A stretch of DNA of 9,008 nt, taken from Chitinophagaceae bacterium. Its GTDB lineage: Bacteria; Bacteroidota; Bacteroidia; Chitinophagales; Chitinophagaceae. The stretch is taken from contig PKYU01000578.1 in NCBI GenBank assembly GCA_003132765.1, forward strand, positions 229-9,236. The letters run 5' to 3'. The notes under the pieces are model-generated. The model searched no databases, was not told where the DNA came from, and was given only the letters and a program-made list of their open reading frames with translations. Shown here in pieces: positions 5,666 through 9,008 of the stretch. Both the position numbers and the translations under genes were made by a program. The stretch's first letter is position 1. Every line of letters starts with the position of its first letter.

Positions 5666-6451
5666 ATGCAAAATTCACAAGCTGATTCATTTTATTCGGG
5701 GCTTAGCGGCTTGCAATTGCATATTCCAAAATACTTATATCCTCCTCCTTTTGAAAACGCAAGCAGGTTGACATATTATTCATCGTTCTTTAATAGTATT
5801 GAGTTTAATAGTTCCTTTTACAAAATTCCGCAAGCCGCAACGGTGAGTAAATGGGCTGCATTAGTGTCCGAACATTTCAAGTTCACTTTTAAATTATGGA
5901 AAGAAATAACGCACAGTAAAGGTTTCAATTTTCATGAAGAGGATGTTTCTGCTTTTTTAAAATCAATCAATTCTGTTCATGATAAAAAGGGATGTTTGCT
6001 TATTCAGTTTCCTCCAAGTTTAGATAAACATAATATTGTTCAATTAGACAAACTTTTAAGATGCATCAAAGAAATTGATACAACAAAAGAATGGAAAATT
6101 GCAGTTGAGTTCCGTAATAAATCATGGTATCACAAGAGTGTTTATGACTTATTACATTTTTATAGAGCGGCAATTGTCATACATGATATACCAAAGTCTG
6201 TAACACCGTTGATACATCATAAATCGGATTTTATGTATATCAGGTTTCATGGCCCCACAGGAAACTACCGTGATAGCTATTCAGAAGATTTTTTAAATGA
6301 GTATGTGACCTATATTAATGAGTGGATGGAAGAAGGTAAAACAGTTTATGTATATTTTAACAATACCCTGGGTGCCGCATTAAATAATTTAAAAACCCTG
6401 AACAGTTTACTTCAAGATAAAATAAGGGTGGCAACAAATTTAAAAATGTAA
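5666..6451 (+). CDS. DUF72 (YecE-like) family protein
   Basis: 261 residues, a full-length member of the DUF72 family, predicted to fold as a TIM barrel; its biochemical function is not established. Family marks in order: YSGLSGLQL (residues 10-18, the S-G-x-S-G strand that opens the barrel), LTYYSSFFNSIEFNSSFY (35-52, the conserved Glu46/Asn48/Tyr52 strand), FKFTFKLWKEITHSKG, GCLLIQFPPSL, WKIAVEFRNKSWY, FMYIRFHGPTGNY and the closing VYVYFNNTLGAALNNL. No signal peptide, so cytoplasmic. A stop at 5651-5653 fixes the N-terminus; ATG 5666 fits the family start, the other nearby ATG (5662) is out of frame. Its TAA ends 2 bases before the LigD ATG, so the two are almost certainly co-translated. 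This suggests a link to DNA repair that the family name does not reveal. Confidence 0.88.
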   Translation: MQNSQADSFYSGLSGLQLHIPKYLYPPPFENASRLTYYSSFFNSIEFNSSFYKIPQAATVSKWAALVSEHFKFTFKLWKEITHSKGFNFHEEDVSAFLKSINSVHDKKGCLLIQFPPSLDKHNIVQLDKLLRCIKEIDTTKEWKIAVEFRNKSWYHKSVYDLLHFYRAAIVIHDIPKSVTPLIHHKSDFMYIRFHGPTGNYRDSYSEDFLNEYVTYINEWMEEGKTVYVYFNNTLGAALNNLKTLNSLLQDKIRVATNLKM

Positions 6452-6453
6452 AC

Positions 6454-9008
6454 ATGGCACTTACCAAATACAAAGAGAAAAGATATTTCAAAGAAAGCCA
6501 CGAACCGACCGGTGGAAACCCTGATAGTGATAAGCTGCGCTTTGTAATTCAAAAGCATGATGCTTCGCATTTGCATTATGATTTCAGATTGGAAATGGAA
6601 GGAGTGTTAAAAAGTTGGGCAGTGCCGAAAGGTCCCTCTACCGACCCCAATATTAAACGCCTTGCCATGATGGTAGAAGACCATCCGTATGATTACAGAA
6701 ATTTTGAAGGTATAATACCAAGTGGTTACGGTGCCGGAACGGTTATAGTGTGGGATGAAGGTTTTTATGAACTTGCTGATGCTGATGGCAAGGATAAAAA
6801 AGCACAGGATAAAGAATTACGAAAAGGAATTTATTCTGGCAAGTTGCATTTTGTTTTGCATGGCAAAAAACTGAAAGGTGAATTTGCTCTTGTAAAAACG
6901 CACGGCAGAGAAGAGAATGCGTGGCTGCTGTTTAAGGTAAAAGATAAATATGTTTCCAAAGAAGATATAACATTGAAAGATAAATCTGTTATCTCTAAAA
7001 AAACATTAACTCAGGTAGAAAAAACCACAACTAATTTTTATGGAGCAAAGCGTGTAAAAAAATCTTCGGTGAAAAGTAAAAAAGAAGCTTCGCTCAACAA
7101 ACGCAGCGATGTAAAAGAGGCTTCGGCAAAAAATAAAAAAGAAAAGGAAAATATCAGTTCACTCGGAAAAATTATTACTGAAGGCAAACGCACAAAGTTT
7201 CCTTCTAACTTATCGCCCATGCTTGCTACAATGGTTGATAAACCTTTTGATAAAGAAGGTTGGCAATATGAAATAAAATGGGACGGCTACCGAGCGGTGG
7301 CATTCTGTAATAAAAATAAAGTGGAATTAAAATCCCGCAACGATAAATCTTTCAATGAAAAATTTTATCCTGTTCATAAAGCCGTTCAGCAATGGAATAT
7401 AAATGCAGTGATAGATGGTGAAGTGGTAGTGTTGGACGAAAACGGCAAATCAAATTTTGGTGCTTTGCAAAACTGGCGAAGCGAAGCAGATGGAAAAATA
7501 TATTTTTATGTTTTTGATTTGCTATGGATGAATGGAAAAGACCTCATGCAAATTCCATTGTCTGAAAGAAGAAATATTTTAAAACAAATTATTCCTGAAA
7601 ACAACATCATTCGCTTTAGTGAAAATTTTGAAGTAAGCGGAATAGAATTTTTTGAAACCGCAAAAAAAATGGGACTGGAAGGAATGATGGCAAAAAAATC
7701 AGACAGTGTTTATTCAGAAGGAAATCGTTCCAAAGGATGGTTGAAAATTAAAGCCCATAAAAGACAGGAAATGGTAATTGGCGGTTATACCAAAAATGAC
7801 GATTCATCAAAATCATTCAGTTCATTATTAATGGGAGTGTATGAAAAAGGGAAGTTGATTTATACAGGCAAAGTAGGAACAGGTTTTAACGATAAGCAAC
7901 AAATAGAAATGCTGAAACAATTTAAACCCTATATAACTAAATCTGCACCCTTTACAGAACTGCCTGATATAAATAAACCTTCACGCTTCCAACACCCTCC
8001 ACCACATGCAACAGCAGTATGGATGAAACCTGAATTGGTTTGCGAAGTGAGCTTTACTGAAATGACAACTGATGGAATTATGCGCCATCCATCTTTTGAA
8101 GCCATACGCATTGATAAAAAAGCAAAAGATGTTACTAAAGAAAAAGCAATTAACACAAATCAAATCATATCGCAAAGAGAAATAAAGTCAGAAGAAATAT
8201 TAAAACCAGTTGGAAAGAAAGACCGCAAAACATTTTTGAATCCGGCTGATGAAACGCAAGTGCGGGAAATTAACGGACATGAAATAAAATTCAATAACCT
8301 CAATAAAATTTATTGGTCCAAAGAAAAAATTACGAAACGTGATATGCTCAACTATTATTATCAGGTTGCGCCTTATATTTTACCATATCTTAAAGACAGA
8401 CCACAATCTATGAACCGCCATCCGAACGGCATCAACGGAGAAAGTTTTTATTTTAAAGATATAACAGGAACTGCTCCGGATTGGATTGAAACATTTGAAT
8501 ATAAAAGTGATGCTGATAATCGGTTAAGAAAATATTTGGTGGCAAAAGATGAAGCAAGTTTACTTTACATGGCAACCTTGGGTTGCATTGAATTGAATCC
8601 TTGGCATAGTAAAGTTGAAACAGAAGATTATCCCAACTGGTGCATCATAGATTTAGACCCTGCCGAAAATACATTTCAACAGGTTATAGAAGCCGCAAAT
8701 GTTACCAAAGAAATTTTAGAAAGTATGGGAGTAACATCTTATCCAAAAACAAGCGGCTCCGCAGGCATACATATTTACATTCCGCTTGGCGGAAAATATA
8801 CCTATGAACAATCAAAAGAGTTTGCACGAATCATCGCCACATTAGTTCAAAGAGAAATTCCAAAATATACAAGTATTGAACGAATTGTAAAATCAAGAAA
8901 AGGAAAAGTGTATATTGATTTTTTACAAAACCGGCCGCAGGCTACAGTCGCAGCACCCTACTCCTTACGACCTAAACCCGGTGCAACGGTTTCTATGCCG
9001 CTCCATTG
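6454..9008 (+). CDS. ligD: DNA ligase D, PE-LIG-POL, 3'-partial
   Basis: 851 codons are visible without interruption; the frame runs off the right edge. LigD is the multifunctional end-joining enzyme working with Ku: it trims 3' ends, fills gaps (preferring ribonucleotides) and seals breaks using ATP. Phosphoesterase domain, residues ~1-180: QKHDASHLHYDFRLE with His35, His41, Asp43, Arg45, then VEDHPYDY with His77 and Tyr81, matching the Pseudomonas active site at a constant offset. Lys/Ser-rich linker ~185-245. Ligase domain from ~250: LSPMLA, EIKWDGYRA with nucleotidylated Lys275, IDGEVVVLDENG, EGMMAKK (Glu409), GWLKIKAHKRQE, OB-fold ending RHPSFEAIRIDK (544 onward). Polymerase domain from ~605: MNRHPNG, CIIDLDPAE (Asp733, Asp735), SGSAGIHIYIP (His773), VYIDFLQN (Asp822). 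Perhaps 40-60 residues of the polymerase lie beyond the window. PE-first order is the usual one for Bacteroidota, unlike the mycobacterial POL-PE-LIG. Start 2 bases after DUF72. Confidence 0.96.
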   Translation, partial: MALTKYKEKRYFKESHEPTGGNPDSDKLRFVIQKHDASHLHYDFRLEMEGVLKSWAVPKGPSTDPNIKRLAMMVEDHPYDYRNFEGIIPSGYGAGTVIVWDEGFYELADADGKDKKAQDKELRKGIYSGKLHFVLHGKKLKGEFALVKTHGREENAWLLFKVKDKYVSKEDITLKDKSVISKKTLTQVEKTTTNFYGAKRVKKSSVKSKKEASLNKRSDVKEASAKNKKEKENISSLGKIITEGKRTKFPSNLSPMLATMVDKPFDKEGWQYEIKWDGYRAVAFCNKNKVELKSRNDKSFNEKFYPVHKAVQQWNINAVIDGEVVVLDENGKSNFGALQNWRSEADGKIYFYVFDLLWMNGKDLMQIPLSERRNILKQIIPENNIIRFSENFEVSGIEFFETAKKMGLEGMMAKKSDSVYSEGNRSKGWLKIKAHKRQEMVIGGYTKNDDSSKSFSSLLMGVYEKGKLIYTGKVGTGFNDKQQIEMLKQFKPYITKSAPFTELPDINKPSRFQHPPPHATAVWMKPELVCEVSFTEMTTDGIMRHPSFEAIRIDKKAKDVTKEKAINTNQIISQREIKSEEILKPVGKKDRKTFLNPADETQVREINGHEIKFNNLNKIYWSKEKITKRDMLNYYYQVAPYILPYLKDRPQSMNRHPNGINGESFYFKDITGTAPDWIETFEYKSDADNRLRKYLVAKDEASLLYMATLGCIELNPWHSKVETEDYPNWCIIDLDPAENTFQQVIEAANVTKEILESMGVTSYPKTSGSAGIHIYIPLGGKYTYEQSKEFARIIATLVQREIPKYTSIERIVKSRKGKVYIDFLQNRPQATVAAPYSLRPKPGATVSMPLH

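Noticed and set aside
7038..7220. 60-codon minus-strand frame inside LigD
   Set aside because: Its Phe/Ser/Leu-rich composition is the mirror of the Lys-rich linker on the + strand.
7929..8175. Two overlapping minus-strand frames of 64 and 75 codons inside LigD
   Set aside because: Both are antisense to the conserved OB-fold region of the ligase.
1..9008. CRISPR array, toxin-antitoxin pair, riboswitch or retron RNA
   Set aside because: No regularly spaced repeats beyond the three 12-bp copies, no recognisable toxin or reverse transcriptase, and no conserved riboswitch core seen.

Overview
The window looks like chromosomal DNA of a member of the Bacteroidota, most likely of the Sphingobacteriia/Chitinophagia type. 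It is AT-rich, its genes lack Shine-Dalgarno sequences, the integrase promoter carries an exact Bacteroidota-type -7 element (TAnnTTTG), and every recognisable protein has the Bacteroidota flavour of its family. The phylum is an inference from family style, not from a marker gene.

Layout. Positions 2-457 hold the C-terminal end of a secreted-type protein with a CBM6/CBM35-like carbohydrate-binding beta-sandwich; the gene enters from the left. Positions 458-1080 show no gene. Positions 1081-3791 are a graveyard: the C-terminal tail of an ISAzo13-family transposase (+), a tyrosine integrase broken by two homopolymer frameshifts (-, 1304-2584), a XRE-type helix-turn-helix regulator broken by one frameshift (+, 3208-3449) and a truncated Crp/Fnr-type regulator (+, 3548-3791). 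Between integrase and XRE remnant lies the 3' portion of a tRNA-Arg(ACG) (2748-2794), without its 5' acceptor strand, followed by a hairpin terminator. Three copies of the 12-bp direct repeat TTTACCCTACAA flank it (two in tandem in the integrase leader, one just beyond the terminator). This has the architecture of an attachment site of a tRNA-targeting integrative element.

Positions 3958-9008 are intact and all on the + strand: a 59-residue predicted lipoprotein with one membrane segment, a type IB DNA topoisomerase with a complete catalytic set (4189-5280), a ~385-bp spacer with only micro-ORFs, a DUF72/YecE-like protein (5666-6451), and 2 bp later a DNA ligase D (6454 to beyond the right edge). 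LigD is ordered phosphoesterase - ligase - polymerase, with all the active-site residues I looked for in the part of the protein that is visible. This block is a non-homologous end-joining neighbourhood. The partner Ku is not in the window and would be expected nearby.

How the genes work together: LigD processes, fills and seals DNA ends delivered by Ku. Topo IB relaxes supercoils through a 3'-phosphotyrosyl intermediate, and LigD's phosphoesterase domain acts on 3' ends. DUF72, translationally coupled to LigD by spacing, is the unknown member of the cluster. I see no wholly new system. The most original signals are the attachment-site/repeat arrangement at 2592-2852 and the Topo IB-DUF72-LigD clustering.
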